A stretch of 64,000 nt of DNA, from the NCBI GenBank assembly GCA_910578085.1, contig CAJTPM010000008.1, positions 44,698 through 108,697 of the forward strand. The letters are read 5' to 3'. A model generated the notes under the pieces. It saw only the letters and a program-made list of their open reading frames with translations, had not been told where the DNA came from and did not search any database. This document shows positions 16,540-25,627 of this stretch, piece after piece (the first letter of the stretch is position 1; each line of letters opens with the position of its first letter). A program made the translations under genes and the position numbers. Source of the stretch: an uncultured Lachnospiraceae bacterium. Lineage in GTDB: Bacteria; Bacillota; Clostridia; Lachnospirales; Lachnospiraceae.

Positions 16540-17774
16540 TGTTGGGGCCTATGAGTTCAAAAATGATTGGAGATAATATAGAATTTATGAAAGAAACACT
16601 AAATTTTAATGAATACTTTACGCTGTGGTTAGAAGGATTAAATGAGGAAATACATTTTTGGAAAAAATTTATGGAGAATAAAGGGGGAGCATCATTTGTT
16701 GGTTGGGAAAAGACAATATCTCCCGAAAGAAAATTTGAACTTGAGTCAGAGATAAGCAAGGATAAATACGGAAAGGTTTATAAGTTTGCAGATATAGGCT
16801 CAGGGCCATTTTCAAATTGTGGACGAATAACAGATAAAGTCAAACTGGAGATTACATGTATAGATCCATTGGCAAGTGTATATAAAACATTGAAAAGCAA
16901 TAACAATTTGAAAAGCTATGTAAATTGTGAGACGGGTTTTGTTGAACTTCTATACAAAAAATTTGGAGAAAATGTATTTGATATGGTGCATATGAGTAAT
17001 TCTTTAGACCATTGTTTTGATCCAGTGTATGGGATATATCAATTACTATATATTTGCGATTTGGGGGGGCAGGTTATATTGAGACATAACGAAAATGAGG
17101 CCGAGAATGGTAATTATAAAGGAATGCATCAATGGAATTTGTCTTTGAATAATCCGGAAAACTCTTTTATTATTTGGAATCGTAAAGGGAATAGATATGA
17201 TATTTGTGAAATTTTTAAAGAATATGCAGTATTTAAATTATATCCGGAACAGAGAAGTGAAGATGGCTGGATATATAATAAAGTTGTAATGACAAAAAGG
17301 AAAAATATAAGAATTCCACAAAATACATACTATGAGCAAATTTTAAGTCATACATATGAATATTTATTACAAGTATTATTAGATAATGAAATGAGCAGTT
17401 TGAGAGAAGAAAGCTGGATAGAAAAATTATATGGGAAAATGAGCAAAGTATATGATGAAGCGGATGATTTTAGTAAAAGATTAAGAGAAAGTGGGATAGA
17501 TAAAGTAATTATATATGGTATGGGAGAAATCGGGAAACGTACGATACATCTTTTTAAAAAATCTGGAATAGAGATTCTGACAGTCATAGATAAGCAGGAA
17601 TTCAGTTACATGGATATAAAGTCCGTATCCTTGGATAATTTCAAAAATTTATGGGGAAATATACCATTAATTGTTGTTGCGATTAAAAATGGAAAAGAGG
17701 AGGTAATAGAAAGGTTGAAAATAAATAAAGAGACGCATAATTGTTTGATTAAGCATATAGATGAACTGCTATAA
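16539..17774 (+). CDS. SAM methyltransferase with C-terminal Rossmann-like module
   Basis: Residues ~80-215 are a class I methyltransferase: ADIGSGPFSNCG as SAM motif I, ITCIDPLA, and MVHMSNSLDHCFDP as the post-motif characteristic of small-molecule methyltransferases. Residues ~320-410 begin KVIIYGMGEIGKRTIHL, the GxGxxG module shared with other proteins here. Translation is coupled to the upstream gene by a one-base TAATG overlap. A sugar methylation role is inferred from the cluster; the target is unknown. Confidence 0.8.
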   Translation: MLGPMSSKMIGDNIEFMKETLNFNEYFTLWLEGLNEEIHFWKKFMENKGGASFVGWEKTISPERKFELESEISKDKYGKVYKFADIGSGPFSNCGRITDKVKLEITCIDPLASVYKTLKSNNNLKSYVNCETGFVELLYKKFGENVFDMVHMSNSLDHCFDPVYGIYQLLYICDLGGQVILRHNENEAENGNYKGMHQWNLSLNNPENSFIIWNRKGNRYDICEIFKEYAVFKLYPEQRSEDGWIYNKVVMTKRKNIRIPQNTYYEQILSHTYEYLLQVLLDNEMSSLREESWIEKLYGKMSKVYDEADDFSKRLRESGIDKVIIYGMGEIGKRTIHLFKKSGIEILTVIDKQEFSYMDIKSVSLDNFKNLWGNIPLIVVAIKNGKEEVIERLKINKETHNCLIKHIDELL

Positions 17775-17817
17775 AACGAAAGATGCTTTAGAAGAGAATG
17801 AAAGGGTATAGTTGACG

Positions 17818-18462
17818 ATGCGTGAGGGAATAAATGGCAAAAAAAATAAAAGAAGTAGTTATTATGAAATGCAAAGGCCAAATCTTTTATATCCAAATGA
17901 AGCGTATATAAATAGTGAGAAAAATATAAATAAGGCTGATTTGGTGAGGATGAAATATGTATATGAAGATAATAAGTCTTTTCTCGGGGGGGCAATGCTT
18001 GATGTAGGATGTAATGATGGGTATTTTATGCGACATTTTAACTGGAAATTTGATAAATATTTGGGAATAGATATGTTTTCCATTTATGAATATTTGAGAA
18101 CTGAAGATATTACAGGCTATAACAAAGATGGAAAGATAGTATATCAAACAGGGATTTTTGAGGATATGGATTTGGAGGAGAAATTTGATTTTATTTTTGC
18201 TGGAGAAATACTGGAACATGTCGAAGATGTAGGAATATTTTTAAAGAAGATACAGGCATGTTTAAAGGATGGCGGGTACGCATGTTTTACTACACCAAAT
18301 GATATTGGGATAAGTCAACCGGAACATTATCGTCAGTATAATAGAAATACGCTAATAAATGAATTGCAAAATTTTTTTGACGTTGAAAAAGTTGAAGAAT
18401 TGCCGGCAATTAATAATTCATGGCCATTCTTATATGCAAAAGTAAAAAGGAGAGATATTTGA
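17818..18462 (+). CDS. SAM-dependent methyltransferase
   Basis: A ~215-residue class I methyltransferase with MLDVGCNDGYFMRHF (motif I), YLGIDMFS (motif II) and FDFIFAGEILEHVED (motif IV), ending CFTTPNDIG. The pattern is that of Methyltransf_23-type enzymes that modify sugars or small molecules. ATG 17818 is preceded by AAAGGG; TTG 17812 in the same frame is an alternative. The stop overlaps the next start as TGATG, so the two are translationally coupled. Confidence 0.85.
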   Translation: MREGINGKKNKRSSYYEMQRPNLLYPNEAYINSEKNINKADLVRMKYVYEDNKSFLGGAMLDVGCNDGYFMRHFNWKFDKYLGIDMFSIYEYLRTEDITGYNKDGKIVYQTGIFEDMDLEEKFDFIFAGEILEHVEDVGIFLKKIQACLKDGGYACFTTPNDIGISQPEHYRQYNRNTLINELQNFFDVEKVEELPAINNSWPFLYAKVKRRDI

Positions 18463-20324
18463 TGGGGAAATTATATATATGGGGATGGTGGCAAGGAAAT
18501 AATTTGGGGGATAACTGGATAAAAAAAACACTGGCCACTATTTTTCCAGAAGCAATTTTTATAGATACAGGTGTGCAGGAATTTGAAGAAGATAGTTTTG
18601 TTGTATGTGGTGGAGGAGGATTATTTATTTATGATGTTATTTCACCGTGGGACAGGTTGGAAAATAACATAGCTTATGGAATGATAGGGCTGGGTGCTGA
18701 GTTTCCGCATATATCACAAAAAGCAGTCAGTGTTAAGGAAAGAGCAAGGTTTTTTTATGTAAGAGACCAGTATTCATTGGATTGCATGAATATAAAGGGT
18801 ATTGAGCAATCTTATGATATTACTTTTGCAAAGCCGTTGGATGTTGTACCTGTAGAAACAGTTAATTTTAATAAATTATTTCTTGTCTGGAGAGATGGAC
18901 ATGAATTAATAAGAAATGAACAGTTTAATAATTATATTCAACCGGGTTCATCTTACGAAGAATGGAAATATGTTATTAATAATAATTTTACAGATATTGT
19001 CGAGGATGATTTTCAGACAGGGGATGACAATATCGAAGAAAGAATATCGGATTGTGGCTTTATAATTTCGGGAAGATATCATGGGATTGTGGCAGCAATT
19101 CAAAAAGGGATCCCCTTTTTAGCGATTGATATTTGTCCAAAGATAAGAGCTTTATTACATGAAGTGGGATTAGAAGAATATTGTATAAAAATATCTGAGA
19201 TAGATAAGGCGCAAGAACTGATTTTAAAGGCAAAGAATAATCTGGAAGAGATAAGAAAAATTGAAAATGCGTATTGTGTGAAAGCAAATGATATACTTAA
19301 GAAACAGATAAGGAAAGCAAAGCTGGAAATTCTAAAAGTATTATCTCCATTAAGATTGATACATTATGGTTCATATTGGATGAAAGAGAATGATGTTGTA
19401 AACACGATGTCGGATGATCTGGCAAAGGAATGCATATTGAAAAAGATTGATTTAAAGGCTTATGAGAAAGGTACAGATATAAGAATTAAAAAATGCACAC
19501 AAACCCCCAATGGCAAATTATGTTTATTAGAACATCAAAAAATCATGGAGGACATAAAAGAATTTGGAGCAGATGGGATTATCTTAAATTCAGGCGGGTT
19601 ATATTTGGAAGAACAAACCTGTGAATTCACGAAAGATAAGGGGATTGTGTCTGTAGGGATATCCTTATCAGATCCGGATGTTTATCCTTATAATGGAAAG
19701 CTGTACGCTGAAAAATTTGACTTATTTTATACAAATTCAAAATATTCTTTGGAACACCAATATGATCGGCAGAAAGTAAATATTAATATCATGCCTTTTG
19801 CGGCTTCGTTGGTGCATCATTTTTATATGCCAGAAGTTGAGAAAAAATATGATGTTGTTATAGTTGCGCATGCGAGAGATGATAGAAAAAAGATTGTAGA
19901 AAAGCTTTCTACTATTTGCAATGTTGGAACATATGGCAGTGGATGGGAAAATTCATTGGGATTGGTAAATGGAAAAGAACATGTAAGAGCTATTAATACA
20001 GGTAAGCTTTATGTATCTTTTGCAAAAACAGTTGCAGGGTATAATAATGTAAAGGTTGGACTTTTTGAAGCAATGGCGTGTAATCAAGTTGTAATTACAT
20101 CATATATGGAAGAGTTAGAAGATTATTTTGAAATAGGAAAGGAAATCCTCTGTTATAAAGAGGAAGACGAACTATATGAGTTGATAAAATACTATCTTGT
20201 TCATGATGAGGAGCGGGAACAAATAAGAGAAGCGGGATATCATAGATTTTTGAAGGATCATACATATGAGAAAAGGTGGAATGTAGTGTTGGAAAATATT
20301 TATATGCAAAAGGGTTATTTATGA
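18462..20324 (+). CDS. Polysaccharide pyruvyltransferase fused to CgeB-like glycosyltransferase
   Basis: A two-domain 620-residue protein. Residues 1-260 resemble polysaccharide pyruvyltransferases, which place ketal pyruvate on sugars: FVVCGGGGLF, FYVRDQYS and CGFIISGRYHGIVAAIQKGIP are the family's landmark blocks. Residues ~300-620 look like a CgeB/GT4-type glycosyltransferase: ADGIILNSGG, YTNSKYSLEH, KLYVSFAKT, and GLFEAMACNQVVITSYMEEL in the donor-binding half. The fusion could couple sugar addition and pyruvylation. ATG 18462 has AGGAGA upstream and overlaps the previous stop. Confidence 0.8.
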   Translation: MGKLYIWGWWQGNNLGDNWIKKTLATIFPEAIFIDTGVQEFEEDSFVVCGGGGLFIYDVISPWDRLENNIAYGMIGLGAEFPHISQKAVSVKERARFFYVRDQYSLDCMNIKGIEQSYDITFAKPLDVVPVETVNFNKLFLVWRDGHELIRNEQFNNYIQPGSSYEEWKYVINNNFTDIVEDDFQTGDDNIEERISDCGFIISGRYHGIVAAIQKGIPFLAIDICPKIRALLHEVGLEEYCIKISEIDKAQELILKAKNNLEEIRKIENAYCVKANDILKKQIRKAKLEILKVLSPLRLIHYGSYWMKENDVVNTMSDDLAKECILKKIDLKAYEKGTDIRIKKCTQTPNGKLCLLEHQKIMEDIKEFGADGIILNSGGLYLEEQTCEFTKDKGIVSVGISLSDPDVYPYNGKLYAEKFDLFYTNSKYSLEHQYDRQKVNINIMPFAASLVHHFYMPEVEKKYDVVIVAHARDDRKKIVEKLSTICNVGTYGSGWENSLGLVNGKEHVRAINTGKLYVSFAKTVAGYNNVKVGLFEAMACNQVVITSYMEELEDYFEIGKEILCYKEEDELYELIKYYLVHDEEREQIREAGYHRFLKDHTYEKRWNVVLENIYMQKGYL

Positions 20325-20354
20325 AATAAATAAAAATTTTCGGAGGATTTATAA

Positions 20355-21308
20355 ATGTCTGATTTTAATGTAAAAAGAGGGGAAAACTATTTATTGGATT
20401 GTGTTTTTGACGGTTTAGCTCATTCGTATGACGTTCTGACAAAAAGTTATGTGAAGCCCTATCCGGAGGTGACGGGATATGTTATTAAATATTTTTGCGA
20501 TGTTTATGATGAAATCCCTGATAAGATTTTGGAAGCAGGTCACAAACTTGTAAAAATACAGGATAAGAATACTGGCGGTTATACGAGCTTTATGGATAAA
20601 AATATATTGTACACATTTGATACGTCGCAGATATTGATCGGACTGGCAGAGCTTTTTAAAAAAACCGGTAAGGAAGAGTTTAAGGAGGCAGCAATACGGG
20701 GTGGAGATTTTCTGTTGATGATGCAGCTTGAGAATGGTGCAATAGTTCCTATTTATGATAGGAAAAGGAAGGAACAATACATAAGCAGGCAAACGTATTC
20801 CATATGGAATGGACCATGGTCAGGGTTAATGTGTAAGCTGACAGAAGGTTTTCAGGCGTTGTATGAATTGACATCTGATGAACAATATATCAAAGCGAAG
20901 AAAAAAACGGCAGATTTTTATGAAAATGCGGAATATATCGAATGTACTCATCCTTTAGGATATTGGCTGGAAGGATTATATGAAGCGGGAAGAGTTAACA
21001 AGTTGAATATGATTTTAAAGGAAAAAGTAATTCCCAGAATCAGAGGAAATGGATATATTCCTTACAAAGAAAATCTGGAGTATGCATATGTATCGGGAGT
21101 AATACAGCTTGGTATCATTTTATTTAAAATGGGATATATGAATGAGGCGAGAAAAATATGTGAATATGGAAGAGTTGTGCAAAGCATGGATGAATCGGGA
21201 GGGCTTTTTCAATATGCAAAGGAAGATGGAAGTCTCGACGATCATGTACACACTGAAATAAATTCGTGGGGAACAAAATATTTTTGTCAGCTTGAAGCAA
21301 TGCTTTAG
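20355..21308 (+). CDS. Alpha/alpha-barrel protein, possible sugar epimerase or lyase
   Basis: A 317-residue helical protein with repeated helix-hairpin patterns: TGYVIKYFCDV, TSQILIGLAELFKKTG, GGDFLLMMQLENGA, LTEGFQALYELTSDEQY and NSWGTKYFCQLEA. Such repeats are typical of (alpha/alpha)6 barrels seen in glycoside hydrolases, N-acylglucosamine epimerases, terpenoid cyclases and glucuronyl C5-epimerases. No signal peptide is seen, so it is probably cytoplasmic and modifies a sugar during glycan assembly. The exact activity cannot be told. CGGAGG precedes the ATG. Confidence 0.6.
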   Translation: MSDFNVKRGENYLLDCVFDGLAHSYDVLTKSYVKPYPEVTGYVIKYFCDVYDEIPDKILEAGHKLVKIQDKNTGGYTSFMDKNILYTFDTSQILIGLAELFKKTGKEEFKEAAIRGGDFLLMMQLENGAIVPIYDRKRKEQYISRQTYSIWNGPWSGLMCKLTEGFQALYELTSDEQYIKAKKKTADFYENAEYIECTHPLGYWLEGLYEAGRVNKLNMILKEKVIPRIRGNGYIPYKENLEYAYVSGVIQLGIILFKMGYMNEARKICEYGRVVQSMDESGGLFQYAKEDGSLDDHVHTEINSWGTKYFCQLEAML

Positions 21309-21317
21309 AGGTGGTTT

Positions 21318-21890
21318 ATGGAAAAGAAATTATTTTATTGGGATGCGGTATCAGAAGAAATAGGAAAACTGTTATTAAGACATTTAAATAAGGATATGGA
21401 TATATGCGAGATAGGTTTTGCAAGTGGACATTTTTTGGAATTCTTATATTATGAAGGGTATTCGAATTTGTCTGGAATAGAAGTGAGAACTGACATTTAT
21501 CAGGAGACAATGATAAAGTTTAGTAAACAAAATATGGAAATAGATCTGATGAATAAAGATGTATTAGAAATGTATAAAAAATATGATGCTATATATACAA
21601 CCGGGTTAATACAATGTTTTGATGAAAAAGAGAGGGGATTTTTATTAAATCACTTATCTCAATTAGCACCTGTTGCTATTTATATTGTACCTGAAATTGA
21701 AAAAAACAGAAATAAAGATTCCAGAGAAAAAGTTGCTGTTGCAGGATGCAGAGAATTTTCCACAGGCAATATAGCTTATGAATTAAGTAATTGCTATTCG
21801 AGTATATATGTAGGAAAAATTGATAAGAGTCAAATTGGCTTAAATGATAATTTTTTATACTATGTATGTGAAAGGCAGTTAATACGATAA
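21318..21890 (+). CDS. Small SAM-dependent methyltransferase
   Basis: A 190-residue class I methyltransferase-like protein: ICEIGFASGHFLEFLYYEG is SAM motif I, LSGIEVRTD carries the acidic residue that binds the SAM ribose, and YDAIYTTGLIQCFDE corresponds to motif IV. It is the fourth methyltransferase of the cluster and the last gene before a terminator. GAGGTGG lies before ATG 21318. Substrate unknown; a sugar or a glycerol-type head group is likely from context. Confidence 0.78.
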   Translation: MEKKLFYWDAVSEEIGKLLLRHLNKDMDICEIGFASGHFLEFLYYEGYSNLSGIEVRTDIYQETMIKFSKQNMEIDLMNKDVLEMYKKYDAIYTTGLIQCFDEKERGFLLNHLSQLAPVAIYIVPEIEKNRNKDSREKVAVAGCREFSTGNIAYELSNCYSSIYVGKIDKSQIGLNDNFLYYVCERQLIR

Positions 21891-21959
21891 GTATAAAAAA
21901 CTGGTGTGATGTTAGCGTTTAATGATTACAGTGTACTTTGATAATGATGTTTTAAAAAG

Positions 21960-22004
21960 ACTTCCAATGTAAGGATTTTTACCATCTTATGTTGGAAGTT
22001 TTGT
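21960..22004 (+). terminator. Rho-independent terminator
   Basis: ACTTCCAATGTAAG pairs with CTTATGTTGGAAGT over 14 bp (two G-U wobbles) around a 12-base loop, followed by a T-rich run. It ends the AT-rich methyltransferase/glycosyltransferase transcript just before the next GT2 gene. Confidence 0.8.
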
Positions 22005-22060
22005 TATTGTGAGGGGCGGGCGGAATCGTCATATTGCTATCAGCAGAAAGGAATGAAAGT

Positions 22061-23173
22061 ATGAATCCGAGAGTATCAATTATTTTACCGACGTATAACG
22101 GAAAAAAATATATCAGGGAATCGATAGATAGTATTTTGAAGCAGTCTTTTACGGACTGGGAGTTGATTGTGGTAGATGACTGTTCGACGGATGGGACGGC
22201 AGAAATTTTAAAGGAATATGCATCTGAAGATAAGCGGATTTCCGTGGTACATAATGAGATAAATCAAAAGCTTCCCAGATCTTTGAATATTGGCTTTTCC
22301 CGGGCGAGGGGAAAATATCTGACATGGACATCGGATGATAACAGGTATTTACCCGATGCACTGAAGGTAATGGTTGAATATCTGGACAATAATGCGGAGG
22401 CAATGGTCGTTCGAAGCAATTATTTTTTTATAGATGCACAGGGATGTGTAGTTGGAAAATCTACAAAGTATTCAGAACATAGTATGTATGCTTTTAACTG
22501 CTTTGGAGCCTGTTTCCTTTATAAAAGAGAGGTCCCCGAACAGATAGGGGGATATAATGTGGATGCTTTTGGGGTTGAAGATTATGATTACTGGCTGAGA
22601 ATACTGGAGAAATTTGGAGAGATCGCCTCGCTTGATGAAGAATTATATGAATATCGGAGGCATGAGGGCAGTTTATCGGAAGGGAAGCGCCACATGGTCT
22701 TAAGTGAACTGGCACGGCTTCGCGAAAGATATAAAGAAAAAATACTGAAAGAACTGCAAAATGATACGGAGGAAGTCTGCAGAATATATTATGAAATGCT
22801 GCCGATAGAGACCTTTGGAAAAGAGATCAGAAATGATTTCAGAAATTTGTGTGCGGAACTGAAAGGAGATCTGGGATACACAGAAAGAAAACCGTTTATT
22901 ATTTTCGGTGCAGGAATTTACGGGGAGCGGGCGGCTGGTTTATTAGGAGATAAAGCCATATATTTTGTGGACAATGATCCTGGAAAAGTGGGAAAACGGA
23001 AATGTGGAAAGAAGATCCTTTCTTTTGAAGAGGCCGTAAAACTATCTGACAGGTATGACTTTTTCATAGCAATTTATCCAAGTTATATTTATGAAATAAG
23101 GAAACAGCTGAACGATGCTGGCGTGTCGGAATATACAACTTTGCAGAGCTATATGGCGGATATGAAAGACTGA
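22061..23173 (+). CDS. Family 2 glycosyltransferase with C-terminal Rossmann-like module
   Basis: The N-terminal ~210 residues are a GT-A enzyme (VSIILPTYNGKKYI, VVDDCSTDGT, TSDDN near residue 91 as the metal-binding site). Residues ~280-365 begin FIIFGAGIYGERAAG, then IYFVDNDPGKVG and YDFFIAIYPSY, the Rossmann-like module found on other glycan proteins in this window. ATG 22061 is nine bases after AAAGGA. It follows a terminator and so starts a new transcript with the UDP-GlcNAc 2-epimerase. Confidence 0.88.
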   Translation: MNPRVSIILPTYNGKKYIRESIDSILKQSFTDWELIVVDDCSTDGTAEILKEYASEDKRISVVHNEINQKLPRSLNIGFSRARGKYLTWTSDDNRYLPDALKVMVEYLDNNAEAMVVRSNYFFIDAQGCVVGKSTKYSEHSMYAFNCFGACFLYKREVPEQIGGYNVDAFGVEDYDYWLRILEKFGEIASLDEELYEYRRHEGSLSEGKRHMVLSELARLRERYKEKILKELQNDTEEVCRIYYEMLPIETFGKEIRNDFRNLCAELKGDLGYTERKPFIIFGAGIYGERAAGLLGDKAIYFVDNDPGKVGKRKCGKKILSFEEAVKLSDRYDFFIAIYPSYIYEIRKQLNDAGVSEYTTLQSYMADMKD

Positions 23174-23212
23174 AGCAGATCAGTTTTGAAAAGAATGTAT
23201 GAGGGAAAGGGA

Positions 23213-24355
23213 ATGAACAGAAATAGCAGAGATAGAAAAAAGAAAATTTTGCTGGTATTCGGCACACGCCCCGAGGCAATTAAGATGTGTCCTCTTGTCA
23301 ATGAATTAAAAACCCGTGATAATGCTGAAACGATAGTGTGCGTTACCGGCCAGCATCGACAGATGCTGGATCAGGTTCTGGAGACCTTTCGGGTTATACC
23401 GGACTATGATCTGGAGATTATGAAGGATGGGCAGACATTGTTTGATATAACGATGAGAGTGTTGGATGGTATGAAAAGTATATTGAAGGAAGTGTCACCG
23501 GATGTGGTGCTTGTCCATGGAGATACGACTACTACTTTTGTGGCCGCATTGGCATGCTTTTATCTGCAGATTCCGGTGGGGCATGTGGAAGCTGGACTGC
23601 GGACAGGAAATCTCTACAGTCCCTGGCCGGAGGAGTTTAACAGGCAGGCGGTGTCTGTTGTATCAGCATATAACTTTGCGCCAACAGAAAGGGCAAGGCA
23701 GAATCTGTTGCAGGAACAGCATAAAGCGGAAACGATCTGGGTGACGGGCAATACGGCCATTGATGCTTTGAAGACGACAGTTAAGGAGAACTACAGACAT
23801 GAACAGCTGGAATGGGTGAAGGATGCAAGGCTAATTTTGATTACCGCCCATCGGCGGGAAAATCTGGGAGAGCCCATGTATCATATGTTTCGGGCGATAA
23901 AGAGGGTGCTGGATGAGCATGAAGATGTGAAAGCAGTCTACCCGATCCATATGAATCCGGCGGTCCGGAAAACAGCAGATGAGGTTTTTGGAAAGGATGA
24001 CAGGATAAGGATGATAGAGCCTCTGGATGTATTGGATTTTCATAATTTTATGCAGCGCTCTTATCTGATCCTGACAGATTCCGGGGGGATTCAGGAGGAG
24101 GCGCCGAGCCTTGGAAAACCGGTTTTGGTTATGCGGGATACGACAGAGAGGCCGGAAGGCATAGAGGCCGGGACTCTTAAACTGGTAGGAACGGGAGAGG
24201 AGATGATCTACCGGGCTTTTACGGAACTGTTGGAGAACAAAAGGGAGTATGAGAAAATGGCTCATGCATCGAATCCTTATGGGGATGGGTATGCGTCGGT
24301 TCGGATAGCAAATATTTTGCTGGGATTGCCGATGAATTCAGGCATAAGTCAGTAA
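23213..24355 (+). CDS. wecB: UDP-N-acetylglucosamine 2-epimerase (non-hydrolysing)
   Basis: A 380-residue GT-B-fold epimerase converting UDP-GlcNAc to UDP-ManNAc, the precursor for ManNAc-containing surface polymers. Family blocks are clear: VFGTRPEAIKMCPL at the start, VTGQHRQMLDQV, VHGDTTTTF, GHVEAGLRTG, PEEFNRQ, ITAHRRENLG and the C-terminal LTDSGGIQEEAPSLGKP. Length is normal for the family (about 370-390). ATG 23213 follows GAGGGAAAGG; an in-frame TTG 23186 is less likely. The gene, also called mnaA in Gram-positives, supplies the neighbouring glycosyltransferases. Confidence 0.96.
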   Translation: MNRNSRDRKKKILLVFGTRPEAIKMCPLVNELKTRDNAETIVCVTGQHRQMLDQVLETFRVIPDYDLEIMKDGQTLFDITMRVLDGMKSILKEVSPDVVLVHGDTTTTFVAALACFYLQIPVGHVEAGLRTGNLYSPWPEEFNRQAVSVVSAYNFAPTERARQNLLQEQHKAETIWVTGNTAIDALKTTVKENYRHEQLEWVKDARLILITAHRRENLGEPMYHMFRAIKRVLDEHEDVKAVYPIHMNPAVRKTADEVFGKDDRIRMIEPLDVLDFHNFMQRSYLILTDSGGIQEEAPSLGKPVLVMRDTTERPEGIEAGTLKLVGTGEEMIYRAFTELLENKREYEKMAHASNPYGDGYASVRIANILLGLPMNSGISQ

Positions 24356-24481
24356 CAGCGTTTCGTATAATTTACTCTTGCAAAAAGGCATGGATCTGTT
24401 ATAGGATACTATATAGGTCAGAACAGTAATTGATGCAAAACAGATAGTGCAAAATAAATGGTAAAACGAAACGGAGAGATT

Positions 24482-25432
24482 ATGGGAAAGTTTCAACTGG
24501 GCGTACAGACTAAAAATGTGGTGAAGGATGCAAATCCGGAGGAAGGATTTACCATGCTGGCGCAGGCCGGATTCTCCTGTGCGGATTTTTCTTTGAATGA
24601 CTATCTGAAAAACGGGGACATCTATCAGGCGGAGGTAAATACATTTTTTGATCGATCTGTCACAGAGTTTGAGAATTATTTTGCACCTCACAAAAGAGGG
24701 GCGCAGGCAGCGGGCATAAAAATACAGCAGATGCATATGCCCTATCCTGTCTATGTACCTGCGGGGAGCAAAGAATTGAACGACTATCTCTGGAATGAGG
24801 TGGCTCCTAAAAGTATGGCTTTGTGCGCTTTTCTGGAGTGCCCATATATTGTGATACATGGTTTTAAACTGGCCCGTTTTCTGGGATCTGAGGAAAAGGA
24901 ATGGGAGCAGACGGAGAGGTTTATCCATTCTATTGCGCCGTATGCAAAGGATATGGGAATAACGATATGCATAGAAAACCTGTATGAAAGCGTCGGCGGG
25001 CATCTTGTGGAGGGGCCGTGCTGCGATGCTGTGAAGGCGGTGGAGCGGATCGACCGGATCAATGATACCTACCATGCGGAAGTGCTTGGGTTCTGTTTTG
25101 ACACGGGACATGCCAATCTGGTGGGGCTGGATATGGAAAGGTTTATCACAGGGCTGGGACACAGAGTAAAGGTGCTGCATATTCATGATAACGACGGAGT
25201 GATGGATCTGCATCAGATTCCCTTTACTTTTACGAAGACCAGGGAGAATAGGGCTTCTACGGATTGGGACGGATTTGTGAGAGGGCTTAAAAATATACGG
25301 TACGACCGGGTGTTGAATTTTGAGACGGCGCCTGTCCTGAGTGCATTTCCGGAGGAGATGAAGCAGGATGCGCTGGCGTTTATTGCGAAGGTGGGCGAGT
25401 ATTTTTCCGGAGAGATTATAGGGAGGATGTAA
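24482..25432 (+). CDS. Sugar phosphate isomerase/epimerase-type TIM barrel
   Basis: A 316-residue protein of the xylose isomerase-like/AP endonuclease 2 TIM-barrel superfamily. Metal-ligand-type motifs appear in order: QQMHMPYP, VIHGFKLAR, ITICIENLYE, GFCFDTGHANL and VLHIHDNDG, with NFETAP near the end. These enzymes isomerise or epimerise free or phosphorylated sugars through a divalent metal. ATG 24482 has GGAGAG seven bases upstream. It closes the glycan cluster; the substrate is unknown. The 126-base gap upstream holds no gene. Confidence 0.85.
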   Translation: MGKFQLGVQTKNVVKDANPEEGFTMLAQAGFSCADFSLNDYLKNGDIYQAEVNTFFDRSVTEFENYFAPHKRGAQAAGIKIQQMHMPYPVYVPAGSKELNDYLWNEVAPKSMALCAFLECPYIVIHGFKLARFLGSEEKEWEQTERFIHSIAPYAKDMGITICIENLYESVGGHLVEGPCCDAVKAVERIDRINDTYHAEVLGFCFDTGHANLVGLDMERFITGLGHRVKVLHIHDNDGVMDLHQIPFTFTKTRENRASTDWDGFVRGLKNIRYDRVLNFETAPVLSAFPEEMKQDALAFIAKVGEYFSGEIIGRM

Positions 25433-25627
25433 AAAGGTCGCCTTAAGGAAAACTTAATAATTTACCCAGTTTATTATTCATAAAAGTTCCGCTACAATGT
25501 GTATATACAATGAATGGTACCAACAATTGATATATACGGGCAGCGGGACTTTTTGCGCATTGTTTCGGCTAAGCAGGATACTGCTGCCCACCCGGGGAAA
25601 ATGACAGGAAAGATGAGGGGACCTGAT

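Noticed and set aside
25470..25498. Possible promoter TTTATT-17-TACAAT before the response regulator
   Set aside because: The -35 match is poor and the position relative to the start leaves a ~130-base leader without other support.
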